DNA of 46,161 nt from positions 1 to 46,161 of the IMG/VR virus record IMGVR_UViG_3300038701_001842; one strand, written 5' to 3'. The position numbers and the translations under genes are program-made. The DNA comes from a virus. A model generated the notes under the pieces. The model did no database searches, was not told where the DNA came from, and was given only the letters and a program-made list of their open reading frames with translations. Below, one piece after another: positions 1 to 7,770 of this stretch; the first letter of the stretch is position 1, and each line of letters starts with the position of its first letter.

Positions 1-127
1 GGAGTCCAACACCCACGCCACCGAACGCCTGACCGTCACGTTCAAGTCGGGTGGGTCGAGTGGTGCGATCATCGGGGAGGTGTCACTGCTGGCCGGGACC
101 TCCGAGACAGTGGACCTCGACGGCGGG
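1..127. repeat. Terminal overlap, left copy (matches 46035-46161)
   Basis: Bases 4-126 are identical to 46038-46160. Only the edges differ: bases 1, 3 and 127 do not match 46035, 46037 and 46161. A reading frame passes through the joint without interruption. The simplest reading is a circular or circularly permuted molecule whose assembly ends overlap by about 127 bases, giving a unit length near 46,034 bp. A true short terminal repeat is possible but less likely, because the repeat lies inside a gene. Confidence 0.9.
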
Positions 128-202
128 ATCCGCTACCAGGAGACCCTGTACGTGGACATCTCCGCGACGGGGACCTGCTCCGGCGTCGTCTACCTCGGTT
201 GA
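2..202 (+). CDS. Small beta-rich virion-associated protein, C-terminal part (gene continues from 45940)
   Basis: This is the 3' part of a gene whose start lies at 45940 across the circular joint. The joined product is about 98 residues, ending in ISATGTCSGVVYLG. It has no signal peptide or membrane segment and alternates Ser/Thr/Gly with hydrophobic residues, as in a small beta-sandwich. It lies between the major capsid gene and a glycosyltransferase in the late block. A capsid decoration, head-surface or tail-accessory role is therefore plausible, but no family was recognised. The first codon here reads GAG where the right-hand copy reads GTG, probably an edge artefact. Confidence 0.75.
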   Translation, partial: ESNTHATERLTVTFKSGGSSGAIIGEVSLLAGTSETVDLDGGIRYQETLYVDISATGTCSGVVYLG

Positions 203-215
203 TGGGGACCCTCTG

Positions 216-1040
216 ATGGGCAAGCGCGGCAGCGGCAAGGTCCTGTTGGCGTCGTGCTATTCGGACCGCACGATCCACACCGGCTACCACGAGTCGGCCG
301 TCATTGCCGGCATCAACCACGGCCGCACCACGATCATCGACTACCACGGCCTGATCTCCAGTCCCCGCGTCGCCGAGGCCCGCAACATCCTCGTCGAGAA
401 GTTCCTCGCCCACCCGGCCAGACCTGAGTGGCTGATGATGGTCGACGCGGACATGATCTTCCATCGTGACGACGTGTTGCGGCTGCTGGCCGCCGGCAAC
501 GACGGTGAACGCCCGATCGTGTCGGGGCTGTACTTCGGCGGCAGGGTCGACGGCCCCCAGAAGCCCTACGTGTGGGTCTGGAACCAGGACGAGCTCGGGA
601 ACCCCGAGGCCGGCGTCGTGCAAGGCATCGGCGGCGAGAACGTCTGGCCCGACGACGCGGTCGTGAAAGTCGACGCTGTCGGCGCCGGGATGCTGTTCAT
701 GCACCGCGACGCCCTGACAGCCATCGGCGACAAGTACCGTGACACCGGTCAGCCGTGGTTCGCTGAGACCGCAGCCGGCGGACACGGCTGGGGTGAAGAC
801 ATCACGTTCTGTGTGCGGGCCAAGACGTGCGGGGTCCCGATCTTCTTGCACTGCGGGGTGAAGTGTGGGCACGAGAAGTCGGGGATCCTCGACACCTACT
901 CGTACCAGCGGTACCTCGACGACACCCGCAGCGACGAAGAACTCGAACAGGAATGGTTCCAGCGCCGGCGCACGAGCGGTGAAGCGAACTTCAAGGGCGC
1001 CAGGACGGCCCCGGCGTTGAAGGTGGTGACAGGGCCGTGA
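216..1040 (+). CDS. GT-A fold glycosyltransferase-like protein
   Basis: The product is 274 residues, starting at the ATG 13 bases after the previous stop; longer in-frame starts would overlap the preceding gene. It looks like a GT-A (GT2-like) glycosyltransferase. Residues 72-80 read WLMMVDADM, with the metal/nucleotide-sugar DxD at D77 and D79. A conserved GLYFGG segment follows, then GWGEDITFCVRA, the usual ED motif of the acceptor side, and a late CGHEKSG histidine. This arrangement is typical of phage glycosyltransferases. Lying among virion genes, it could glycosylate a capsid or tail protein, or modify host surface sugars or DNA; the substrate is unknown. The next gene starts inside its stop (GTGA). 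Confidence 0.75.
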   Translation: MGKRGSGKVLLASCYSDRTIHTGYHESAVIAGINHGRTTIIDYHGLISSPRVAEARNILVEKFLAHPARPEWLMMVDADMIFHRDDVLRLLAAGNDGERPIVSGLYFGGRVDGPQKPYVWVWNQDELGNPEAGVVQGIGGENVWPDDAVVKVDAVGAGMLFMHRDALTAIGDKYRDTGQPWFAETAAGGHGWGEDITFCVRAKTCGVPIFLHCGVKCGHEKSGILDTYSYQRYLDDTRSDEELEQEWFQRRRTSGEANFKGARTAPALKVVTGP

Positions 1041-1915
1041 CAGCCACCACGATCGGTGACCTCGTCGACCGGATCCGGCCACGCCTCGACGGCGCTGAGC
1101 GGCCACGGCTCAACACCCTCGATACGAGTGTCGATGATTCCACGACCTCGATCATCTTCGACTACTCGTCGGTCCGTAATGAGATCTCGCCCGGCGACTA
1201 CATCGAGATCGGTACTGAGATCATGTACGTGTGGTCAGTGTCCGCGACGACAGCGATCGTGCTTCGGGGCGCTCGAGGGTCCACGGCCGCAGCGCACACG
1301 GCCGGTGACCTGATCCGTGTCCGGCCGAGATTCTTCGACTTCGAGATCGTTCAACACCTCGAAGACGAGATCCTGTCATGGCCCGATGACGTGTTCAGTG
1401 TCACAACCACGACCGTCTCGATAGGGAATGACTACAACTCGGTGGTCGCGTGGTCCCCGACGCGGTTCCGGCAACTGTTGTCGACGCGTGCCGTCATCAC
1501 CAGTTCCGGTGTGACGACGATGCCGGAGGTTGACGCGTGGGTGATCGAGAACTCCGGTCAGTTCTCCACTCATGGACTGAAGGTCATCAACAAGTATCAG
1601 ACTTCGATCACCGTTGAGGTCACCTACGCCCAGGGATTCGACACGTCCGCTCTCGACGCGCTTGCCACGACCCTCGCTGATGTTGGGCTCGCCACGACCA
1701 TGCACGACATCGTCATGTTCGGGGTCCTGTGGCGGGTGATGTCGGCTGCGATGGCTGAACGATCTGACATCATGGCAGCCCGCGACCCCGGTCCCGATGA
1801 TGTCGTGACCGAGAGAACCGTGCTGAACCAGATCGCAGCGTTTCGTCAGTTGCGCGACAACCGCCTGGACGATGAACGGCGAAGGTTGCGCGAACAGTAC
1901 CTGCCGGGGTTCTGA
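1037..1915 (+). CDS. Putative head-tail connector/adaptor protein
   Basis: The product is 292 residues, beginning with GTG in a GTGA overlap with the glycosyltransferase. The N-terminal 15 residues are helical. Residues about 35-95 form a beta-rich domain (GDYIEIGTEIMYVWSV, then VLRGARGSTAAAH), a type also met in phage connector and fibre proteins. The C-terminal half is largely helical and ends in an Arg/Glu-rich tail. Size, order in the late block, and position before the large tail protein fit a head-completion or tail-adaptor protein. No diagnostic motif was recognised, so the role is inferred from context. Confidence 0.55.
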   Translation: MTATTIGDLVDRIRPRLDGAERPRLNTLDTSVDDSTTSIIFDYSSVRNEISPGDYIEIGTEIMYVWSVSATTAIVLRGARGSTAAAHTAGDLIRVRPRFFDFEIVQHLEDEILSWPDDVFSVTTTTVSIGNDYNSVVAWSPTRFRQLLSTRAVITSSGVTTMPEVDAWVIENSGQFSTHGLKVINKYQTSITVEVTYAQGFDTSALDALATTLADVGLATTMHDIVMFGVLWRVMSAAMAERSDIMAARDPGPDDVVTERTVLNQIAAFRQLRDNRLDDERRRLREQYLPGF

Positions 1916-2022
1916 TGAGGGCCTGGCGGGTGTGGGTTGAACTGGTGGCTTCGATGGCTGCCGGGGCGTTGACCGGGCTCTGGGTGGGTAGACGGCTTCT
2001 TCGCCGGGTCGGACTTCTCTGA
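1915..2022 (+). CDS. 35-residue membrane-like microprotein
   Basis: A 36-codon frame exactly fills the gap between its neighbours. Its ATG overlaps the stop of the connector gene (TGATG at 1913-1917), and its own TGA overlaps the ATG of the tail protein (2020-2024). The product begins MRAWRVWVELVASMAAG and has a hydrophobic Gly/Ala stretch with a GALTGLWVG helix-packing motif between Arg residues, consistent with one transmembrane helix. Two overlaps with no spare base argue that it is translated. It may be a genuine microprotein or mainly a coupling device for the next gene. Confidence 0.6.
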   Translation: MRAWRVWVELVASMAAGALTGLWVGRRLLRRVGLL

Positions 2023-3941
2023 TGGCGATCTCTGCCCTATTCTCCGCTCCGTTCTACACCGGTTCAGCGACTTCGGCATTGGTCCCCAGCCTCTATCCGG
2101 TGGCGATCAACGGCCACAACTACATCATCGACACAGCCCAGTACCAGCGAGCGACGCTCGACAAGCAACGGTCCCAGTTCTCCCAGGGCGACGAACCCGA
2201 TGAAGGCACCTTCAACCCGGAGTCGTTCTGGCCGCGGGCACAGTCCGCCTGGTACTTCGGGGCCGGCCAGTTCGAGTTCGACGAGGAGACCAGCTTCCGG
2301 CTGTCGAACATCGACGACGAAGGCTCGAACCGGAAACGTTTCAACACGAGCCGTGGCGTCGACCCATGGGGCTACACGCTGAAACTCCTCAACGACACCC
2401 GCGAGATCTTCGACACAGCCGAGACGAACCTGAAGATGCTGACTGTCGGCGGCTACCTGCATGTCACCGTCGGTGACACGGTCAGGTTCACCGCGGACCC
2501 GACCGGCGCCAGCCCGACATGGTCGACGATGACGACGTCCACGAACGAAGACATCGTCGATATCACGACCGACGGATCGACGATCTTCGTCGCGACAGCC
2601 TCGAATGTTGAATCCCGGGCTGTCGGCTCAGCGGGGACGATGTCGGTGTTCTCCACCCAGGACGCTGACCTGATCCACTATGCGGGTGGTGGTGGGGCCG
2701 GAGCGGCAAGACTGGTCGTCGCCCACGACAACGTCCTCTACGAGTTGAACTCCTCGGGTGACGCGACAGCTTTCTACACCCACTACGACACCGGCCTCGC
2801 CTTCACCGCCATCACTGATTCACCGGTCGCGATCTTCCTCGCAGCGGAGACCGGCAACAAGGTCAGGTTCTATTCTGTCACCCCCGACGACGTTACGACC
2901 GCGCTCGGGGCCCCCGTCTACGCAGGTGAGCTCCCTGACGGCGAAACGCTGTACGCGATGGAAAGCTACGGGGAGATCATGCTGTTGGGAACCTCGGCGG
3001 GGTTGCGGACGGCGCAGATTGGCACGAACCAGTCGTTCAACGCCGGAGCACTCAACGTCGGCCCGTCCCTGGAATCGTGTTCGTGTTCCTCTGCGGACCT
3101 ACCGTCTGCGGTCCGTTGCTTCGAGACGCGCGGGCAGTTCGCCTGGTTCGGGTGGGACAACTTCAATGCCACCTACACGGGACTGGGGCGCGCGGACCTG
3201 TCGCGGTCGACGCGCAGGGATGCTGTCGTGCCAGCCTTCGCGTCCGATCTGATGGCCGCCGAGCAGGGGCAGGTGACAGGGGTCGCGACGTTCGGCGACT
3301 ACCGGTACTTCGCCGTGTCCGGCAAAGGCGTCTACGCCGAGTACGCGACGAAGGTCGCGACCGGGTTCCTGACGACTGGTCGGATCCGTTACGGCACACA
3401 AGAGAAGAAGATCTTCTCCGGGTTGACGGTCGGCCATTCACCCCTGGCAGGGACGATCACGGCCTCCATCCTCAAGGAGAACGGGACCGAGACATCGGTC
3501 GGGTACGCGGCCTCGCAGACCTCTCTCACCTCGGACCTGTTCGACGCGTCGTACACGGGCCGCGAGACCCAGGTGAAGCTGACATTGGCGAGATCAGCCT
3601 CGGATGCGACAACCGGCCCGACGATCAAGTTCTGGATCCTCAACGCCATCCCGGCGCCGGCCCGTGTCGATGAGATCATCTTGCCGATCATCTTCGCCGA
3701 CACCGTTCGGGATCGAGCCGACAACCAGCAGACAATGGACGTGTTGGCCGAATACAACTACCTGAAAGAACTCGTCTCGTCCGGTGATTTCGTCCTCTAT
3801 CAGGAAGGCGCGCGATCCGAGTTGGTCCGCGTCGACAAGCTGATAGTGACGAACGGTAAGGGACTGGTCGCCCAGGGGGGGCAGAGCTCATCGTGGTGGC
3901 AAGGTATTGTCGTGGCGAGACTCCTCACGAAGGAAGTGTGA
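2022..3941 (+). CDS. Large beta-rich tail/baseplate protein
   Basis: The product is 639 residues, with its ATG overlapping the previous stop. The N terminus contains DPWGYTLKLLNDTREIF. A long series of blade-like repeats follows, such as DGSTIFVATASN, DNVLYELNSSGDATAFYTHYDTG and GDYRYFAVSGKGVYAEYA. This pattern resembles a beta-propeller as found in podovirus tail-hub proteins and actinophage minor tail proteins. A C-terminal beta domain follows. It is probably a virion tail protein near the receptor-binding fibre, whose gene comes next. The fold is inferred from repeat rhythm, not from a matched family. Confidence 0.65.
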   Translation: MAISALFSAPFYTGSATSALVPSLYPVAINGHNYIIDTAQYQRATLDKQRSQFSQGDEPDEGTFNPESFWPRAQSAWYFGAGQFEFDEETSFRLSNIDDEGSNRKRFNTSRGVDPWGYTLKLLNDTREIFDTAETNLKMLTVGGYLHVTVGDTVRFTADPTGASPTWSTMTTSTNEDIVDITTDGSTIFVATASNVESRAVGSAGTMSVFSTQDADLIHYAGGGGAGAARLVVAHDNVLYELNSSGDATAFYTHYDTGLAFTAITDSPVAIFLAAETGNKVRFYSVTPDDVTTALGAPVYAGELPDGETLYAMESYGEIMLLGTSAGLRTAQIGTNQSFNAGALNVGPSLESCSCSSADLPSAVRCFETRGQFAWFGWDNFNATYTGLGRADLSRSTRRDAVVPAFASDLMAAEQGQVTGVATFGDYRYFAVSGKGVYAEYATKVATGFLTTGRIRYGTQEKKIFSGLTVGHSPLAGTITASILKENGTETSVGYAASQTSLTSDLFDASYTGRETQVKLTLARSASDATTGPTIKFWILNAIPAPARVDEIILPIIFADTVRDRADNQQTMDVLAEYNYLKELVSSGDFVLYQEGARSELVRVDKLIVTNGKGLVAQGGQSSSWWQGIVVARLLTKEV

Positions 3942-3942
3942 C

Positions 3943-4824
3943 ATGGCCCGCAAGGAATACAACGGGGGGACGACGGCGACGACGCTGTCCGGGGCGTTGT
4001 CGTCGGGTTCGACGTCGTTCTCTGTAGCTGACGGATCCACGTTCCCATCGGGTGGGTCGAACCCGTTCGTCGTCGTCATCGACCGAGGGATGGCTTCCGA
4101 GGAGAAGCTGCTGATTGATTCCCGATCCTCGAACACGTTCACGGTCAACGCATCCGGGCGCGGCTACGACGACACGTCCGATGTCAGCCACTCCTCGGGT
4201 GCCACGGTCGAACACTGTCTCGACGCGGAGACGATCGACGAGGCGAACGCGCACGTGAACGACGACACGCGCGACGACCATTCCCAGTACCTCAACACGA
4301 CCCGTCACGCTGCGATCTCACATACCGCGGCGATGATCGGTGCCGGTGAGGTCGGCAACTCTGAGCTCGCCTCGAACGCTGTCACGAACGGGAAGATCAC
4401 CGACGGGACGATCGAGATCGCGAAACTCGGAGCGACAGCGAACTTCCGCCAGGAACGGGTGAGGGTCGTCGCGAAGGGGACGAACTGCGCGACCGGGGAC
4501 AACCAGGAGCAGGTCTGGTTCAACGCCAGCTACTACGGCGGGTGGGTGTTGCACGCAATCCACGCGCGACATGACACTGCCGGGTCCGGTGGGTCGGCGA
4601 CGATCATCAACATCCGCAACAGCCGGACGAGCAACGATGTCCTGTCGACAGCCCTGACCATCGACTCGACCGAGTCGGCGTCCGACTCAGCGGCAACGGC
4701 TGTCGTCATCGACTCGGGGGAACGGGCGTTGCAAGCAGGCGACTACTACCTCGTAGACATCGACCAGGTTGACTCAACCCCACCGCAGGGGCTCGTCATC
4801 ACCTTCGTCCTCGTCTACCCGTAA
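3943..4824 (+). CDS. Tail fibre/spike protein
   Basis: The product is 293 residues, starting at the ATG after an AAGGAAG ribosome-binding site (3930-3936); a longer frame from 3907 would overlap the upstream gene. Residues 1-95 resemble a virion-attachment beta domain (FSVADGSTFP and VVVIDRGMASEEKLLI). Residues near 105-122 read DDTRDDHSQYLNTTRHA, the DDHSQYL motif common in phage fibres. A helical neck, SELASNAVTNGKITDGTI, follows, and then a C-terminal beta domain likely to bind the receptor. It is probably a trimeric host-recognition fibre. A second fibre set lies at 24005-26620. Confidence 0.8.
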   Translation: MARKEYNGGTTATTLSGALSSGSTSFSVADGSTFPSGGSNPFVVVIDRGMASEEKLLIDSRSSNTFTVNASGRGYDDTSDVSHSSGATVEHCLDAETIDEANAHVNDDTRDDHSQYLNTTRHAAISHTAAMIGAGEVGNSELASNAVTNGKITDGTIEIAKLGATANFRQERVRVVAKGTNCATGDNQEQVWFNASYYGGWVLHAIHARHDTAGSGGSATIINIRNSRTSNDVLSTALTIDSTESASDSAATAVVIDSGERALQAGDYYLVDIDQVDSTPPQGLVITFVLVYP

Positions 4825-4840
4825 CCTCCAGGAGACCACG

Positions 4841-5515
4841 ATGGCAAGAACCGACCGGCGTCGCCCCGACCTGGCGAACGTCCGCCCGTTGAACCACGCG
4901 AAGGGGATGATCATCGTCCAGGAGGGCTACAACCCTTCGCGTGGCATCCCGCTGCAGTACGGGGCGACGTGGGTGCTCGACGTCCTCGGCGACGTCGACA
5001 TGACGTACTCGACGACGTGGGGCTGGGTGTGTGACGAACCCGAGTTCTCTGCCCGCCCGCCCGGGCCCTGCCACACCGTGTCGATCCCGGCCGACAACTA
5101 CGAATGCCGGCGGACGATAGCGGACCTGTTCAAGGAGCACCGCAAGCTGCGCCACGACGGGAGGATCTTCGTGTTCGGGACGCCTGAACTGGCGGCGTGG
5201 GCGAAGGCCGGCTGCCAGGTGGACCCCAACACCGGGTACTTGGTCGGGGGCTTGCCCGGAGACCGGCTGTTGGGGGACCCCGAGGAGGTCGAAGAGGATG
5301 AGGTGGTTGATGACGGTGGGGTGTTCACCGGGTTCGAGGACTCGATGGTGAAGGTGGAAGAAGAGGATCTGGAGTGGCCCGAGGATCGTGACGAGAACGG
5401 GAACGTGCTGGTCGACGAGATCGTGGCAGCCGATGCAGGGGACGGAGACGGGGATGTCCTCGCTGACTACGATGATGAGGACGATGAAGGTGTAGACGAC
5501 GAGGAAGGGCTCTGA
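4841..5515 (+). CDS. Late-block protein with acidic tail, unknown function
   Basis: The product is 224 residues, with its start fixed by AGGAG at 4830-4834 seven bases before the ATG. The first 150 residues form a mixed domain with several Trp and Cys residues (WGWVCDEPEF, YECRRTIADLF). The last 70 residues are strongly acidic, ending DDEDDEGVDDEEGL. No family was recognised. Its place after the fibre gene and before a basic Gly-rich protein suggests a virion or assembly role. The acidic tail and the neighbour's basic N terminus could interact; this is speculation. Confidence 0.65.
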   Translation: MARTDRRRPDLANVRPLNHAKGMIIVQEGYNPSRGIPLQYGATWVLDVLGDVDMTYSTTWGWVCDEPEFSARPPGPCHTVSIPADNYECRRTIADLFKEHRKLRHDGRIFVFGTPELAAWAKAGCQVDPNTGYLVGGLPGDRLLGDPEEVEEDEVVDDGGVFTGFEDSMVKVEEEDLEWPEDRDENGNVLVDEIVAADAGDGDGDVLADYDDEDDEGVDDEEGL

Positions 5516-5516
5516 C

Positions 5517-5864
5517 ATGGCGTACGGATACCCGGGCGGACGCAACAGGCGAGCGGGCAGAGGCAGGGGTAGGGGCGGGGGCGGGGGCAGAAGCCCAGGT
5601 GGGGGCAGGGAGACGCCTCTCAACAAGCCGATCAACATGATCGACGACCCGGGCCGCAACACGGGGATCCAGCCCCGCACCAAGGCCCACACCCGCATCG
5701 ACCCGGACCGGTACAGGGCCGACGCCTCAGCGTTACGTGCCAGGCTGGAAGCCACAGCCGAGAAGGTCAAGGCCCGTACCCCGGACGTGACGAACAGGGA
5801 AGTGATGGGCGGGAGCGCGAGGAACGCTCGGGTGAGGGCGCTGAGGAAGCGGTTCTACGGGTAG
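5517..5864 (+). CDS. Basic Gly/Arg-rich small protein
   Basis: The product is 115 residues, starting one base after the previous stop. Residues 1-32 are almost entirely Gly and Arg (RGRGRGGGGGRSPGGGR), a disordered, strongly cationic segment that could bind nucleic acid or an acidic partner. The rest is basic and helical, ending RALRKRFYG. It is the last gene of the rightward late block; the next gene is on the other strand only 13 bases away. Function is unknown. Confidence 0.6.
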   Translation: MAYGYPGGRNRRAGRGRGRGGGGGRSPGGGRETPLNKPINMIDDPGRNTGIQPRTKAHTRIDPDRYRADASALRARLEATAEKVKARTPDVTNREVMGGSARNARVRALRKRFYG

Positions 5865-5877
5865 AAGGACTGGGGGT

Positions 5878-6543
5878 TCACTCTCCGGCCAGCATCCTTA
5901 GCAGCTTCCTCGCCGTCCCTTTCCCGATCCCTGGCACCTGACACAGTTCCTCCTCTGTCACTTCCCACCGCAACGGCGCCTTGCCGAAATGGTCGATGAT
6001 CGCGTCGGCCTTCTCCGGGCCGATCCCCTGGAACCCTTCCAGTAGGTGCCGCTCCCAGTCCGCGTTCCCCGGCCGGCCGCCCCAGACCTTCCCCGCCGGC
6101 CCGGGCCGTGACCGCATCGAGCGGTGATCCGACTGGGACCAGCGGTGCAGCGCCCGGATGTAGGTGACGGTGTCGGCGATCGAGTCCGTCCAGTCCACCC
6201 AGACCCCCTCCGCGCGCATCGACCAGAGGAACGCCCGCTGATGGTCGATTGTCCACCGGCCGCCGTACTGGGTTACCAGCACCCCGTCGGTTGTCCACTG
6301 GCCGTGCCCTTCGAGGACGAGGACGGCGACGTTGAGGGCCTTCATCTGGGCGGCTTCCTTCGCGAGCCGACCGTCCTGGACGGAGGCTATGAAGTCCGAC
6401 GGGAACGCTTTGCGCTGCACGCCGACCGAACCGTGACGTGACAGCCAGAACAGGTCGACGCCGAAAGACTCGGGGGCCGGGGACGTGTCGCCGAGGTCGC
6501 GGATCGCTGGGTGGTGTTCGGCGGGGGAGACGAGGATGGTCAC
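5878..6543 (-). CDS. ERCC4-type (XPF/Mus81-like) structure-specific nuclease
   Basis: The product is 221 residues, starting with GTG at 6543 in a GTGA overlap with the upstream gene. The N-terminal nuclease domain has GVDLFWLS (28-35) and GVQRKAFPSDFIAS (41-54), the ERCC4 core V-E-R-K-x4-D with Gln at residue 43 in place of the usual Glu. DGRLAKEAAQM follows. The C-terminal 50 residues form tandem helix-hairpin-helix motifs (GIGPEKADAII and VPGIGKGTARKLL) for binding DNA. It probably cuts branched DNA during recombination or repair. It ends the leftward early block, with the other recombination genes upstream. Confidence 0.85.
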   Translation of the reverse strand: MTILVSPAEHHPAIRDLGDTSPAPESFGVDLFWLSRHGSVGVQRKAFPSDFIASVQDGRLAKEAAQMKALNVAVLVLEGHGQWTTDGVLVTQYGGRWTIDHQRAFLWSMRAEGVWVDWTDSIADTVTYIRALHRWSQSDHRSMRSRPGPAGKVWGGRPGNADWERHLLEGFQGIGPEKADAIIDHFGKAPLRWEVTEEELCQVPGIGKGTARKLLRMLAGE

Positions 6544-6728
6544 GTGCGGGTCCACACCATCTCGTCGATCGGTATCAGTCGGTCGAGGTAGTCGGCGACC
6601 GCCTTGTTGACAATGACATTCATTGCCACGTCCCGCTCGGCGGCAGCATTCTTGAGTCGTTCGTGCAGGTCGGGTGGGAATCGGACGGCCGTGGTGATCC
6701 GATGGCCGTGTTCGCGGGGTCGGGCCAT
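6540..6728 (-). CDS. Ribbon-helix-helix DNA-binding protein
   Basis: The product is 62 residues, with its ATG in an ATGA overlap with the upstream stop. The sequence GHRITTAVRFPPDLHERLKNAAAERDVAMNVIVNKAVADYL has the beta strand (ITTAVRF), helix A and helix B of the Arc/CopG/HicB antitoxin-like ribbon-helix-helix fold. Such proteins dimerise and repress promoters. No toxin gene lies next to it. Its stop couples to the ERCC4 nuclease. Confidence 0.8.
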   Translation of the reverse strand: MARPREHGHRITTAVRFPPDLHERLKNAAAERDVAMNVIVNKAVADYLDRLIPIDEMVWTRT

Positions 6729-6877
6729 CACGGCCAGCGCGCCTGTCTCCGCAGTCGGTCCATGTCGCGTATCCACTGGTCCTGCAGCCGCGACTTCTGC
6801 ATTTCGGCCAGGTAGCGGAGGACCCAGCCGTTACAGGCGAGGATGAACCCGGCGAAGAAGACGTCGGCGAGGGTCAC
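6728..6877 (-). CDS. 49-residue single-span membrane protein
   Basis: Translation probably starts at GTG 6877, within a GTGA overlap with the upstream gene. Residues 3-22 (LADVFFAGFILACNGWVL) form one membrane segment. A charged helix, RDMDRLRRQARWP, follows. It belongs to a run of very short coupled early genes. Function is unknown. Confidence 0.6.
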   Translation of the reverse strand: MTLADVFFAGFILACNGWVLRYLAEMQKSRLQDQWIRDMDRLRRQARWP

Positions 6878-7077
6878 GAATGTTCTCCTGGGGCGTAGTC
6901 GGGCCATGGGTCCGGGTCGCACGGGCCGCCGAGTTGGTAGCAGCCGGTCATGGCGTGCCCCGTGTCGGTCGTGATCGTCACGGACAGGTCGGCCGGGTCG
7001 AGCTCGCCGTCGGCGTGGATGCCGAAGATGGCGAGGATCGCGAGGAGGAGGTTGAGGAGGAAGTCGATGATGGTCAT
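6874..7077 (-). CDS. 67-residue protein with N-terminal membrane segment
   Basis: The ATG at 7077 begins MTIIDFLLNLLLAILAIFG, a strongly hydrophobic segment acting as a signal anchor or signal peptide. A short polar domain follows with two cysteines (GCYQLGGPC) that could form a disulfide outside the membrane. The ribosome-binding site is not obvious. Function is unknown; a membrane-associated host-takeover role is only a guess. Confidence 0.6.
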   Translation of the reverse strand: MTIIDFLLNLLLAILAIFGIHADGELDPADLSVTITTDTGHAMTGCYQLGGPCDPDPWPDYAPGEHS

Positions 7078-7088
7078 GGGAGAGGCCC

Positions 7089-7385
7089 CTAGTCCTGGTC
7101 TCTGTAGACGAGTCGGACGCCTGACGGCTGCCCGTTGTCGAGCGGCATGCAAGTGGGGCAGGGCATCGTGTAGCTAAGCGCCCGCGGGATCTTCCGATCG
7201 TCGGCCACTACCGTCGCGCCGTTGCATTCGTCGCAGACGACCAACACAGGCACCACAGGGATGTAGTCGGGGAGGAAGTGACCTTCTCCGACACCCAGCG
7301 AGCGGTAGACGGTCGGCAGGTCACTCCTGTAGTCGCAGAGGGCGCAGAACCTGTCGCTGCAGCTGCCGGGGTCGTGGTCACTCAT
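7089..7385 (-). CDS. 98-residue zinc-knuckle protein
   Basis: The ATG at 7385 overlaps the upstream stop (ATGA). Cysteine groups are visible: CSDRFCALC near the N terminus and CDECNG followed by PCPTC in the C-terminal half. Together they could bind one or two zinc ions. The C-terminal pattern CDEC-G-VV-PC-C-PSG also occurs at the end of the 229-residue product of 8450-9139, so the two share a module. Function is unknown. Confidence 0.65.
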   Translation of the reverse strand: MSDHDPGSCSDRFCALCDYRSDLPTVYRSLGVGEGHFLPDYIPVVPVLVVCDECNGATVVADDRKIPRALSYTMPCPTCMPLDNGQPSGVRLVYRDQD

Positions 7386-7612
7386 CGGATCTCCTCCCAA
7401 ACAGCCCACGGCCACAGCACAGCGACGACAATCGGATTCCACGGCTTACGCTTCACGGATCTCCACAGCGCCGACCAGAACGGTCCGGGGCGATAGACCT
7501 TCGTGTGTGCGAGATACGACAGCGGGATGTAGAGACTCAGGCCGACGGCGATCCATGCGAGCGGCCACCACCACCAGATGGCGATCTCGAAGCGCAGCGC
7601 TGGGTCACTCAT
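7382..7612 (-). CDS. 76-residue membrane protein
   Basis: The start at 7612 lies in an ATGA overlap. A Trp-rich segment (IAIWWWWPLAWIAVGLSLYI) and a second hydrophobic stretch near the C terminus (WNPIVVAVLWPWAVW) suggest two membrane-associated helices joined by a basic loop. Bases 7602-7620 around the start recur around the start of the next upstream gene. Function is unknown. Confidence 0.6.
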   Translation of the reverse strand: MSDPALRFEIAIWWWWPLAWIAVGLSLYIPLSYLAHTKVYRPGPFWSALWRSVKRKPWNPIVVAVLWPWAVWEEIR

Positions 7613-7770
7613 CGTCGCCCTCCTCGATGTGGGGTGTCCGTCACTTCGGTCACGAACCTCGGACCACCAAACGGGGGTGCCTCGATTAGCCATACACGCC
7701 CCGACTCGTCGCACAACACTCGGTCCACTATCAACGTGTCGAAATCGTCACGGGTCAACGGGTCACTCAT
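7609..7770 (-). CDS. 53-residue early protein, unknown
   Basis: The product begins MSDPLTRDDFDTLIVDRVL and is soluble and acidic at first, with a basic C terminus. Its start context repeats that of the downstream gene. It overlaps the upstream gene by eight bases and the downstream one by four. No family was recognised. Confidence 0.55.
   Translation of the reverse strand: MSDPLTRDDFDTLIVDRVLCDESGRVWLIEAPPFGGPRFVTEVTDTPHRGGRR

Noticed and set aside
69-1106. Long minus-strand frame (345 codons) opposite the glycosyltransferase
   Set aside because: It is antisense to a gene with clear GT-A motifs, its composition is that of a GC-rich shadow frame, and it has no motif or ribosome-binding site.
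6540-6728. Toxin-antitoxin pair based on the ribbon-helix-helix gene
   Set aside because: Neither neighbour resembles a toxin: one is an ERCC4 nuclease, the other a membrane peptide.
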